Source: Aneurinibacillus soli
GTDB lineage: Bacteria > Bacillota > Bacilli > Aneurinibacillales > Aneurinibacillaceae
Assembly (NCBI RefSeq): GCF_002355375.1
Contig: NZ_AP017312.1
Span: forward strand, 3,260,001-3,324,000
Reading direction: 5' to 3'
DNA length: 64,000 bases
The position numbers and the translations under genes are program-made. The notes beneath the pieces are model-generated. The model saw nothing but the letters and a program-made list of their open reading frames with translations. It made no database searches and was not told the origin of the DNA. Below, one piece after another: positions 8,714-16,493 of the stretch; positions within the stretch are counted from its first letter, which is position 1; every line of letters starts with the position of its first letter.

Positions 8714-9538
8714 CTATCCTTTCTTTTGAATCTTTTCTTTTACCCAGACCACCATGATTCCCAATGAAACCCAGAGTAAACATAGGAAAACAAATCCTCC
8801 CAACAAAGGGATATTAACCGCCGCCATTACAATCAAAGCACCCGTAAACGCCTGCAGCCACGTATCCATCTGGCTATTATTAGGCATCCATTCCGCTATC
8901 CTGATGCTGATTGCTGTAAGACCGATCACGAAAAAAAGCAGGACAAGCAGCAACAACAAGACAACAAAAGGAATTCCAATTACGGTAATCGACAACAAAA
9001 TACTAATCGCACTGACCATAAGGCTAGCAACAAACCCAATCATAAGCAGTTGAATAAGCGAATGGCGTATTTGTGCGACAAACGGATGGAGTCGATGTTT
9101 TACTACATATACCGTGAGCACGGGTAAAAGAATTAACAGTAAACTCAGAACAATTTGTATGAACCAAATTCCAAGCAAAGACCCCCCCGCAATAAATAAG
9201 CTATTTTTCACTGCATTGTCAAATGCAATATTCAATACGTACTCTTGTAATTGCGCCCCGGTTTCTTGACTTATTTTCCCACCGATAACAACTACAATGC
9301 CCCCGACTTGAGCGGATTTCCCTAATGTAAGATCCCCATTAAAAACAATCACCGCATCCCGTACATGTCCGTAAATTTCTGCATTTCCTCCAGTTACAAT
9401 CACATTTTCAACGGTCTGTCCAGCTGGAATGACAGTGTCCTGATGCATAAATAGCCCTTCATTTGCCGCAAAGACAACGGAATGCGTACCTAGCACTATT
9501 GCAATAACAATAGAAAAAACAGAAAGTAATTTTTTCAT
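8714..9538 (-). CDS. Membrane protein with bactofilin-like N-terminal region
   Basis: A 274-residue exported protein. A signal peptide ends near VFAAN at residues 25-26. A beta-rich stretch (about 35-95) has repeated short strands of the polymer-forming or bactofilin type (NVIVTGGNAEIYGHVRDAVIVF). Four or five hydrophobic helices make up the C-terminal half. It is the last gene of the ECF sigma factor operon, starting 3 bases after the anti-sigma gene. It may take part in sensing or responding to envelope stress. I know of no specific function. Confidence 0.8.
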   Translation of the reverse strand: MKKLLSVFSIVIAIVLGTHSVVFAANEGLFMHQDTVIPAGQTVENVIVTGGNAEIYGHVRDAVIVFNGDLTLGKSAQVGGIVVVIGGKISQETGAQLQEYVLNIAFDNAVKNSLFIAGGSLLGIWFIQIVLSLLLILLPVLTVYVVKHRLHPFVAQIRHSLIQLLMIGFVASLMVSAISILLSITVIGIPFVVLLLLLVLLFFVIGLTAISIRIAEWMPNNSQMDTWLQAFTGALIVMAAVNIPLLGGFVFLCLLWVSLGIMVVWVKEKIQKKG

Positions 9539-9541
9539 TCC

Positions 9542-10054
9542 CTACATCACCCCATTTTCTTGCCCCGCTATTCGCATGGAAAGCAATTTGCGCAAGAACC
9601 ATATCGATATCAATAGGAGAAAAACAGCAAATCCGGCAATTCCACTTAAAAAAGAAGGAGTCTGCAAAATAACCAGCGTAATCATTTTCCATACCGCCAT
9701 CACTATGGCTGCGAAAGAGGATAAAAATCCAGATCCAATCGTACCCGCATATAACAAGGCCACCATAAAAAATACGCAGATGAATGTTCCGGCAACAACC
9801 GCAGGTATTGTACTATTTCTTTTAGAAATTGCGGCCGTATTATTTTCGATAAATTCCATTATTTTTTCTGTCATGTATTCAGGTGCACAAACAGACTGAT
9901 ATGTGGAAAAGGTTTGATATTTTATAAAAGATAATTCATCCACTACGCCCTGGCATTTTTCACATGCTTCTAAATGCTGTTCAACTACTGCATGTTCCTC
10001 GATTGATAATTCATGATCCAGATAAGCAGATAGCATATCCTCCATGTGCTCCAT
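9542..10054 (-). CDS. Zinc-finger anti-sigma factor, membrane-anchored
   Basis: A 170-residue anti-sigma factor for the ECF sigma encoded just upstream. The N-terminal ZAS domain has the H-X3-C-X2-C signature (HLEACEKC, about residues 27-34). Two or three hydrophobic segments follow (about 83-105, 113-135 and 140-160). A zf-HC2 protein next to an ECF sigma is a standard pair in which the sigma factor is held inactive until a membrane signal arrives. AGGAGGG precedes the ATG, and the gene starts 16 bases after the sigma stop. Confidence 0.9.
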   Translation of the reverse strand: MEHMEDMLSAYLDHELSIEEHAVVEQHLEACEKCQGVVDELSFIKYQTFSTYQSVCAPEYMTEKIMEFIENNTAAISKRNSTIPAVVAGTFICVFFMVALLYAGTIGSGFLSSFAAIVMAVWKMITLVILQTPSFLSGIAGFAVFLLLISIWFLRKLLSMRIAGQENGVM

Positions 10055-10070
10055 ACTTGTCCCTCCTTTT

Positions 10071-10604
10071 TTATTCAGTCAATTCTTTTCGTAAAGCGAG
10101 CCTAGCAGCATGGATTCGTGACTTCACAGTTCCAACGGGTATTTTTAGTATTTCAGCCATTTCATCATAAGAAAATCCCTGGATATCACGTAAAGTAATA
10201 GCCATGCGGTGCTCAGGGGAAAGCTTTTGCATCGCTTCTTCAATATTCAATTGTACATGCTTTTGTTCTACGGAACTTGGAGCCTGTGTAAAAAAAATTT
10301 GTTTTTCGATATCCTCTTCAATAAACGTATTCTCTCGCTTCTTCTTTCGGATACGGTCATAGCATAATCGCGATACAATTTGAGCTAACCAGGGGACAAA
10401 TGCATAGGCCTGCTCCAGTTTTGCTAACGAAGAGTACACTTTAAGAAAGGCCTCCTGCGAAACATCCTCGGCCTCCATTCGATCATGCAACATCGCATAG
10501 GCCTGACGAAAGACAGCCCCCTTATACCGATTGATTAGCTGTACAAACGCTTCCTGTTCTCCCTGGCTTGCTCTCCCAATCAATCCATAAAGTTCATGAT
10601 CCAA
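10071..10604 (-). CDS. ECF-type RNA polymerase sigma factor
   Basis: A 177-residue extracytoplasmic-function sigma factor. Region 2 (residues about 8-75) contains the -10 recognising helix (DRMEAEDVSQEAFLKVY). Region 4 (about 115-175) has a typical helix-turn-helix (GFSYDEMAEILKIPVGTVKSRIH). The start is TTG with a weak GGTGG site. It heads an operon with its anti-sigma and a membrane protein. A near-identical promoter motif faces both this operon and bcrC, so it probably autoregulates and controls bcrC. Subgroup assignment (SigW/SigX/SigM-like) is uncertain. Confidence 0.93.
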   Translation of the reverse strand: MDHELYGLIGRASQGEQEAFVQLINRYKGAVFRQAYAMLHDRMEAEDVSQEAFLKVYSSLAKLEQAYAFVPWLAQIVSRLCYDRIRKKKRENTFIEEDIEKQIFFTQAPSSVEQKHVQLNIEEAMQKLSPEHRMAITLRDIQGFSYDEMAEILKIPVGTVKSRIHAARLALRKELTE

Positions 10605-10655
10605 CTACTTTCACCACCCAACCATTCGAACATTCCACTTCCTTACTTCCTTCTT

Positions 10656-10671
10656 TTTGACATATGTCAAA
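10656..10671. promoter_or_regulatory. 16-bp perfect palindrome, candidate operator
   Basis: TTTGACATATGTCAAA is a perfect 16-base palindrome. It lies at or just after the predicted transcription start of the sigma operon, where a repressor would block transcription. No matching regulator is encoded nearby. Confidence 0.4.
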
Positions 10672-10677
10672 CAAAGA

Positions 10678-10704
10678 GACTGAGGGGTATGTAAAAAAGT
10701 TCAA
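10678..10704 (-). promoter_or_regulatory. ECF-type promoter of the sigma operon
   Basis: On the minus strand TGAACTTTTTT is followed by an AGTC element, with 17 bases between TGAAC (10703-10699) and AGTC (10681-10678). The divergent bcrC promoter has the same motif and the same spacing. ECF promoters typically have an AAC-containing -35 and a short GT-containing -10, which fits autoregulation. Confidence 0.6.
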
Positions 10705-10724
10705 TAGAAAAATTTTTTTCTTCC

Positions 10725-10750
10725 TGAACTTTTTTCTATACTCGTTAGTC
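10725..10750 (+). promoter_or_regulatory. ECF-type promoter of bcrC
   Basis: TGAACTTTTTT (TGAAC at 10725-10729) lies 17 bases before AGTC (10747-10750), 41 bases upstream of the bcrC ATG. It matches the sigma-operon promoter on the other strand at most positions. Confidence 0.6.
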
Positions 10751-10790
10751 CTTTTATTTATGAACTGAGAAAATACGGAGGCAACCCATC

Positions 10791-11399
10791 ATGACATTAT
10801 TTAATTTGGATTATAATCTTTTTCAACTCATTAATCATCTCGCTGTCGTTTACCCTTCCCTAAACCCTCTCATGCGTTTTTTATCGCAAGAGGGAGAATA
10901 CGTATTTTACGTAGGCATTATTGTTTACTGGTTTACTCGAAAGGAACAAAATCGCTGGATGGTGATGCATTCATTAGTCGCTGCGTGTGTAGCTCTTGGG
11001 ATTAGCGGGTTAATTGGTGACTTCTTGTATCGAGATCGCCCTTTTGTGTCCCATCATGTTAATCAGTTAATTCCGCATGCTATGAACGCTTCCTTTCCAA
11101 GTGATCACGCTACCGGTGCCTTTGTTATCGCTACTTCCATTTGGCTTTTCCGTAAACGTGAAGGATGGGCCTGGCTGTTATTAGCTGCTGGCGTAGCATT
11201 TTCACGTATTTGGGTAGGCGTCCATTACCCGCTAGATGTACTTGCTGGAACGTTACTCGGGTTTTCCACCGCAATATGTATGTATAAATGGCTACCAAAA
11301 TGGAAAGTAACGGCTAACCTGCTGCATCAAGGGCTACTTTTATATGAAAAAATGGAACGCCGCATTTTACCTATAAATCACACCAAAAACCCACAGTAA
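10791..11399 (+). CDS. bcrC: BcrC-type undecaprenyl-diphosphate phosphatase
   Basis: A 202-residue PAP2-superfamily membrane enzyme. It recycles the lipid carrier undecaprenyl pyrophosphate and confers bacitracin resistance. The three catalytic motifs are present in order: YRDRPF, PSDHAT, and RIWVGVHYPLD with the catalytic His. Text such as LIPHAMNASFPSDH closely follows B. subtilis BcrC. CGGAGG precedes the ATG. It is divergent from the ECF sigma operon and carries a matching promoter. B. subtilis bcrC is likewise under ECF sigma control. Confidence 0.92.
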   Translation: MTLFNLDYNLFQLINHLAVVYPSLNPLMRFLSQEGEYVFYVGIIVYWFTRKEQNRWMVMHSLVAACVALGISGLIGDFLYRDRPFVSHHVNQLIPHAMNASFPSDHATGAFVIATSIWLFRKREGWAWLLLAAGVAFSRIWVGVHYPLDVLAGTLLGFSTAICMYKWLPKWKVTANLLHQGLLLYEKMERRILPINHTKNPQ

Positions 11400-11568
11400 G
11401 GGCTTTTACATGTTGCTCTCTTTCATAAATATGCTCGCAAGATGATATATGAAAGTTTTTCCATTTACGTATGGAGTATATCCTATATTCCACGACGGAA
11501 AAATAAAAGTGTGTTACCTCATTAGATCATCATTACGTAAGCATATACACAGTAAGGGAGAAAAACAC

Positions 11569-12357
11569 ATGCAGAAGATTATCATCATCCTTACATTATT
11601 TCTTGCAATAAGCTCGCTAGCATACGCGAAACAAAGTCTTGACTACACAGGAGCACAACGTGTTCCTGTGCTTTTATACCATCATATTTTACGAAAAGAA
11701 GAAAATAAAAAATTTAAATACAACTCAGGCGTAATTACACCTGAGTTATTTGCACAGCAAATAAAACTATTGCACGATAACGGATATAAAACCATAACGC
11801 TACACGAACTTGAGCAATTTATTACTAAAAAAACTACACTACCTAAAAAGAGTGTTGTCATTACGTTTGATGATGGATATTTAAGTAATCTTACATATGC
11901 GTACCCCATTTTGAAAAAATATAACTATACAGCTGCTCTTTTCCTTATTACAGAGAATATACGAAGCCAACCAGAAACATTTAATCCAGACAAACTGAAT
12001 TACATAAGTTGGCCAGAACTCGCTAAATACTCAGACGTATTTCAATACGAAGGTCATACTGACGGGTTCCATCGAACGGTTGGTAGCACAAGCTTTTTAC
12101 TTGCTAAGTCTCCGGAGGATGTACTTATTGATCTTGAGTTGTCTAAAATGCTGTTGCACACTCATTATTTTGCGTATCCTTACGGTCAATATAACAAAAA
12201 TACCATCCAGTTAGTAAAGAAAGCAGGCTATACAATGGCATTTACGACTCGTCCTACTAAAGCAAAACCGGGAACCTCACCGTTTGAGGTTCCTCGGTAT
12301 GGTATTCTTTCCACCACAACCATGCAGCAATTCAAAAATATCATCGGAATTCCCTAG
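11569..12357 (+). CDS. Secreted polysaccharide deacetylase
   Basis: A 262-residue NodB-domain protein that probably removes acetyl groups from an extracellular polysaccharide or peptidoglycan. A signal peptide ends after AYA (residue about 20). The metal-binding TFDDGY motif lies near residue 100 and a GHTDGFH motif near 160. FAYPYG is the third motif. The ATG at 11569 has an AAGGGAG site; an in-frame GTG-rich extension from 11449 would bury the signal peptide. Codon usage is clearly more AT-rich than in the flanking 5 kb. Confidence 0.85.
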   Translation: MQKIIIILTLFLAISSLAYAKQSLDYTGAQRVPVLLYHHILRKEENKKFKYNSGVITPELFAQQIKLLHDNGYKTITLHELEQFITKKTTLPKKSVVITFDDGYLSNLTYAYPILKKYNYTAALFLITENIRSQPETFNPDKLNYISWPELAKYSDVFQYEGHTDGFHRTVGSTSFLLAKSPEDVLIDLELSKMLLHTHYFAYPYGQYNKNTIQLVKKAGYTMAFTTRPTKAKPGTSPFEVPRYGILSTTTMQQFKNIIGIP

Positions 12358-12396
12358 CCCTTACACAAACGCCGTTATTTTAAACAAGAGTACCGG

Positions 12397-13905
12397 TTAG
12401 AAAAAAAGCGTAAGTCGGTTCCGTCTCACAAACCGAAGTCCCATATAACTGGCTAATCCACCATAAAACAAAACCATCTTTTCGATTTCCTGAAACGATA
12501 CAGGTAGCGTATTAAAGAACATCTCATTTATTGTTCCAAGTATCCAGAAGCAGCCAATCCCGATAACAAGAATATGACAGGCTTCCCACAAAGCAGGCAT
12601 AAACAAAAAAATTCTATTATGGCTTTTCTTTATTTGCCCTATATTCCATAGTACCGAAACACATTCTAATGAGAGCATGCTAATAACCGTCCCTTCATAG
12701 CCGAATCCAGGAATAGCTATCAACAAGTATGCCAGAACTACAGAGCAAATACTTCCAAATAGCAAGCCCTTTACGGGTTCCCGCTCTCTTTCCTGCGCCC
12801 ATAAAATGGTAGTCGTTACTTCCCGAAGTCCTGTAAGTAGCGGAATCGCACACAAATAGCGGATGGCATACTCTACTTCTTCTTTCCCGAATAGAAGTAC
12901 TGATACATCATGCGCATAGAAAAAAAGAAAGAGCGTGGAAACCATGCCTAAGCCCCAAGCTAGTTGGAGAGCCAGGCACGATCTTCTAACAAACGCTTTG
13001 TTTTTTTTATTCTTCCAATCTTCTGTTATTTTTGCAGATAGCGTATGCGAAATGGCAGCTGTGATAATAGTCGGGAAATAAACAGCGGTTACCGCCATTC
13101 CTGAAATCTCACCAAAAGCAGCAATCGCTTGATCGGCACTCATTCCCCCATCTTGAAGACGATGTGGAATGATAAGCGCATCCAAAAACTCGGATACAGG
13201 AACGATAAGGCGAGTCGCCAAAATGGCAACCGAGCTGTACAGAAAGATAGGCAGGCTCATCGAGATCGTCTGCCTCAATCTTTCGCCATCAACAACTCGC
13301 AAGGACATACGCAATGGTATTAGTAAAAACAATAAGGCACACACCGCTCCCGTGAAGGCCCCAAAAACTGCCCCACTAACCGCCCATACTTTTCCATGTA
13401 TTGCCCATGTGGTCGCTAATCCAAGCATCGTACATACACGAACTAACTGTTCAAGTACTTCAGAGCTTGCGATAAATCCGTACGATTCAATCCCTTGCAA
13501 ATATCCGCGAACAAGATGAAGCAACGGGACGATAAATAAAGCAGGCGCTATATATTGAATCGGAATAGTAAGATTCTGATCCCCCATAAATAAAGCAATG
13601 GCTGGTGCAAAAGCATAAGAAAGATACCCTGCCCCACCCCCAATCACCGCCAGGCAAACAAGCATCATCATTACGAGATTTTTTCCACGCCGCGTATCTT
13701 TTGCTGTCATCAGAAACAACGCGGTTGGAAATCCAGCCGTAATCATGGTAAGAATCAATCCATAAAAAGAATAGGCCATCTGGTATAGCCCTACCCCTTC
13801 CGCCCCTAGCAACCGAAACAACGGGATACGAACGAGCGCCCCCATTACCTTAACAATAAAAATGGCACTTGTTCGAAGTGCCATTTGTTTTAAAAAAACA
13901 GGCAT
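12397..13905 (-). CDS. SpoVB/MurJ-like polysaccharide flippase
   Basis: A 502-residue integral membrane protein of the MOP exporter superfamily with about 12-14 helices. The start resembles SpoVB/YkvU proteins (GLYQMAYSFYGL, TAGFPTALFLM). Members move lipid-linked sugar precursors across the membrane, for cell wall, spore cortex or polysaccharide synthesis. It converges with the deacetylase and sits in the envelope island. Whether it is the sporulation protein SpoVB or a paralogue cannot be decided here. Confidence 0.85.
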   Translation of the reverse strand: MPVFLKQMALRTSAIFIVKVMGALVRIPLFRLLGAEGVGLYQMAYSFYGLILTMITAGFPTALFLMTAKDTRRGKNLVMMMLVCLAVIGGGAGYLSYAFAPAIALFMGDQNLTIPIQYIAPALFIVPLLHLVRGYLQGIESYGFIASSEVLEQLVRVCTMLGLATTWAIHGKVWAVSGAVFGAFTGAVCALLFLLIPLRMSLRVVDGERLRQTISMSLPIFLYSSVAILATRLIVPVSEFLDALIIPHRLQDGGMSADQAIAAFGEISGMAVTAVYFPTIITAAISHTLSAKITEDWKNKKNKAFVRRSCLALQLAWGLGMVSTLFLFFYAHDVSVLLFGKEEVEYAIRYLCAIPLLTGLREVTTTILWAQEREREPVKGLLFGSICSVVLAYLLIAIPGFGYEGTVISMLSLECVSVLWNIGQIKKSHNRIFLFMPALWEACHILVIGIGCFWILGTINEMFFNTLPVSFQEIEKMVLFYGGLASYMGLRFVRRNRLTLFF

Positions 13906-14000
13906 GGCTTCCCTTCCCTTTCTGAGCTTCCAAGCGCCTTGTCCTGTTTATACTGTATGAATGTACATGCTCTCCTATGACCTGACTTTCTATATTTTGC

Positions 14001-15131
14001 TTAATCCCGTATATGGATCAGTACAAATTTTGTATACTTATCCCAGCCTAAATCCCATGGAACACGGTAGCGATCTCCTGTATGAGAATTCACCAATACA
14101 TACCCATTCTCATCACGGCCCACGACGATCGAAAAATGGTCAATATCGCCGTGCATTTCATAACCAATCAAATCTCCTGGTTGTAAACGTGCCATAGCTC
14201 CTTCACGGTTTCTAATGGTAGGTTTTATTACATCAGCATATGAGCCTCTTGCTATCACTTTCCCATATCCACTGCGAATCAGAAAATTCTTAAAGGAGTC
14301 GGTTCGCACCCACGGAGTGCTTCCTCCCTGCTTGTAGCGATAATACCAGCCACTACGCATGGGGAGCCCTCCCCCTTCCTCTTGATCACCGAGGACCTGG
14401 GAAGCAAAGTTCGTACAATCCCCTCCCTCATGATGATAATCCCGATATTTCGGATTATAACGGTGATCGTTCCCGGCCCCCCATGCTGCTCCTGCATATT
14501 TATTGGCATACTCCACCGCTTTATTTCGGTTATATTTTTTCATTCGTGTGACTGATTCGGATTGATCGACAGCGTTTAGGACAAAAGCTTGGTTATGCGA
14601 CATATCCTTCATCGAATGGGAAGGGATCGTAGCCGGATTCTCTTCAATTGGATCAGAATACCATTCCCTGGCGACATGCCAACCTGCCTGTGTTTTTTCC
14701 AGACGAATGCCATGGCGTGTACCTGTTCCAAATGATTGGGGACGTATACTTTTACCGGGATATATATACGTCAGTTTTAGTGTATGTAGGAGAGATATCG
14801 TAGCCATATTCCCCTGTATTTTAGTACGAGTGATTGTAATACTGCTGTTTGCTTCGACAAATGCTACTCCCCTTTTCTCTGCCCATTTTTGAATATAATT
14901 TGCCCGCCGATTCTCATGCTGTAGTGCATACAAACTGGTTTTTTGTTTCGGATTGTAATATTTTTCGATCATACGGGAGTTATTCTCGATAAGCAATTGT
15001 GTCCGTACTTCAAATAGCTTGTTAAGAAAAGCATGGATTTCTGCCTCCGTATCACTTTCTGTAGCATGAACGGGACGAGGAACCACCAATAAAAATACAC
15101 ATAAGCAGTTGACGATTATCTTTTTCATCAT
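14001..15131 (-). CDS. Secreted amidase-domain protein (Amidase_6)
   Basis: A 376-residue exported protein. A signal peptide ends after VHA (about residue 23). A helical N-terminal region to about residue 190 follows. A C-terminal cysteine amidase-like domain has the catalytic Cys in GGDCTNFASQ and the His in DIDHFSIVVG, then NSHTGDRY. The family is common in spore-formers and resembles CHAP/NlpC hydrolases, so a wall-related role is likely. Two ATG codons lie in tandem at the start. Confidence 0.85.
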   Translation of the reverse strand: MMKKIIVNCLCVFLLVVPRPVHATESDTEAEIHAFLNKLFEVRTQLLIENNSRMIEKYYNPKQKTSLYALQHENRRANYIQKWAEKRGVAFVEANSSITITRTKIQGNMATISLLHTLKLTYIYPGKSIRPQSFGTGTRHGIRLEKTQAGWHVAREWYSDPIEENPATIPSHSMKDMSHNQAFVLNAVDQSESVTRMKKYNRNKAVEYANKYAGAAWGAGNDHRYNPKYRDYHHEGGDCTNFASQVLGDQEEGGGLPMRSGWYYRYKQGGSTPWVRTDSFKNFLIRSGYGKVIARGSYADVIKPTIRNREGAMARLQPGDLIGYEMHGDIDHFSIVVGRDENGYVLVNSHTGDRYRVPWDLGWDKYTKFVLIHIRD

Positions 15132-15380
15132 TCCCTATCACCTTTATTTCCCTTAACATAACGAAGCTGTACTAGTATGTGCATTCATACCACTTCTCAA
15201 TAGTAGAAACTTTAGGAATCCCCTGTTCCATACGGCAAATGTCCGATTATTGCCTAACATTAATAAAAAAATATATTTACCACCACGGGCAAATCCATGT
15301 ATATTGAGTGAAGAATACATTTATTGTCATCCATATCCTTCCGGACGATCAGGGAGGAAGACGGATGGAAAGGAAGAGGA

Positions 15381-15830
15381 ATGGAGCTTTTACGCAAAAT
15401 CGGGCAGGTATTTGAAGCGAATCACATTCCGTATCAGTTAGAAAATCCAGCGGAAGGTCATTATTTATACCGAACGGTTGAAGAAATGCGCGATGCCGGA
15501 ATGACACCGGATAATGTGGTACTTGATCTGTTTTTTGATTTCAAAAATGAGGCTGTGTTCCTCGGTATGATCCGCATCCCACATAAGCTGCGCGGCAAAA
15601 ACATCGGGGCTGATATCGTGCGCTTAATGAAAGAATGCGCCATTGAGAATCATTGGGTCGTAATCCTCGAAAGCGCACCGGAGAATCTTCTTTTCTGGCA
15701 AAAGATGCACTTCTCAAGCTTTATGTACGAAACATATGGCTTCTGGATGATGGGCTATGGGGCAAAAAGCAAATTGATCTTCAAAGTAAAATGGACACAG
15801 ATGAAAAAAAACTTGTATGCCAATGCATAG
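15381..15830 (+). CDS. GNAT-family N-acetyltransferase-like protein
   Basis: A 149-residue protein with a GNAT-like fold. A strand-turn-helix with acetyl-CoA-loop character (RIPHKLRGKNIGADIVRLM) lies near residues 80-98, and HWVVILESAPENLLFWQKMHF corresponds to the late strand and helix. The substrate is unknown. The ATG at 15381 is preceded by AAAGGAAG at short spacing. A TTG at 15324 would add 19 residues but has no ribosome site. Confidence 0.7.
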   Translation: MELLRKIGQVFEANHIPYQLENPAEGHYLYRTVEEMRDAGMTPDNVVLDLFFDFKNEAVFLGMIRIPHKLRGKNIGADIVRLMKECAIENHWVVILESAPENLLFWQKMHFSSFMYETYGFWMMGYGAKSKLIFKVKWTQMKKNLYANA

Positions 15831-15839
15831 CATAAAACC

Positions 15840-15880
15840 AGGCAGCATACCTGAGAAACGGGTAGCTGCCTTTCTTTTTA
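15840..15880 (+). terminator. Rho-independent terminator
   Basis: AGGCAGC pairs with GCTGCCT, extended by a TACC/GGGTA inner stem, followed by a T-rich tract. It ends the GNAT gene and abuts the convergent signal peptidase gene. Confidence 0.85.
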
Positions 15881-16384
15881 GCGGACTTCGTGAGCGCTAG
15901 CAAGCGGATAAAACACATATTCGGCCCGGCCCACTACATGACTGCGCTCAATAAATCCGATCTCCCGGCTGTCCATGCTTCGGTTGCGATTATCCCCCAT
16001 CACAAAATATGAATCCTTTGGTACAACAAGCCGTTCAAATCCTGACAATGTCACTTCCGCTATGTATGGTTCATTCGCCACACTTCCATTCCGATACAGA
16101 ACGCCATTCTTCAATTCCAGTTCATCTCCTGGAATGCCAATGATACGCTTAATATAATCATCTTCTTTGGTAGCGTGTAGCACGATTACATCGCCCCTCT
16201 GTGGGTTCTCTGCATAGTACACCCCTTTATTCACCAGGATGCGTTCATTATTAATGAGAGTTGGCTCCATCGATACGCCTTTCACGACATACGGGGCAAA
16301 TAAGAAGAGACGAACTCCTATAATCCCGCCCACAATAATCAGAAAATACCGACTCCATGTAACAAGTTCCAACTGCTTCTTCAC
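15878..16384 (-). CDS. Type I signal peptidase
   Basis: A membrane-anchored serine protease that cleaves signal peptides of exported proteins. It has 168 residues. One N-terminal membrane helix (about 12-31) precedes the catalytic S38 in GVSMEPTL. The catalytic base K79 lies in YIKRIIGIPGD. GDNRNRSMDSR is the conserved late box. I chose GTG at 16384 because GAGGGGGGCGG lies just upstream and the length fits SipS-type enzymes. A longer in-frame extension to 16462 is possible but lacks a good site. Confidence 0.92.
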   Translation of the reverse strand: MKKQLELVTWSRYFLIIVGGIIGVRLFLFAPYVVKGVSMEPTLINNERILVNKGVYYAENPQRGDVIVLHATKEDDYIKRIIGIPGDELELKNGVLYRNGSVANEPYIAEVTLSGFERLVVPKDSYFVMGDNRNRSMDSREIGFIERSHVVGRAEYVFYPLASAHEVR

Positions 16385-16442
16385 AGCACCGCCCCCCTCT
16401 CTGTTCTTCTTCTGCCTCTCGATACTTACATCTGTACAAACG

Positions 16443-16482
16443 CGGAAAAGCGTATCCCGCAATGGGACACGCTTCCTTCCAC
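16443..16482 (-). terminator. Probable terminator of the aldehyde dehydrogenase gene
   Basis: On the minus strand AAGCGTGTCCC pairs with GGGATACGCTT around a short loop, followed by a short T run. It lies between the aldehyde dehydrogenase and the signal peptidase. Confidence 0.55.
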
Positions 16483-16493
16483 CTATCTGACTA

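Noticed and set aside
8052-8729. 225-codon frame antisense to surE
   Set aside because: surE is certain on the other strand; the antisense product is His/Cys-rich and resembles no family.
10725-10750. Classical SigW promoter (TGAAAC-N16-CGTA) for bcrC
   Set aside because: The CGT in this region is only 13 bases from AAC; the conserved element on both strands is AGTC at 17 bases instead.
11449-11568. 40-residue N-terminal extension of the deacetylase
   Set aside because: It would place the signal peptide inside the protein, and a good ribosome site precedes the ATG at 11569.
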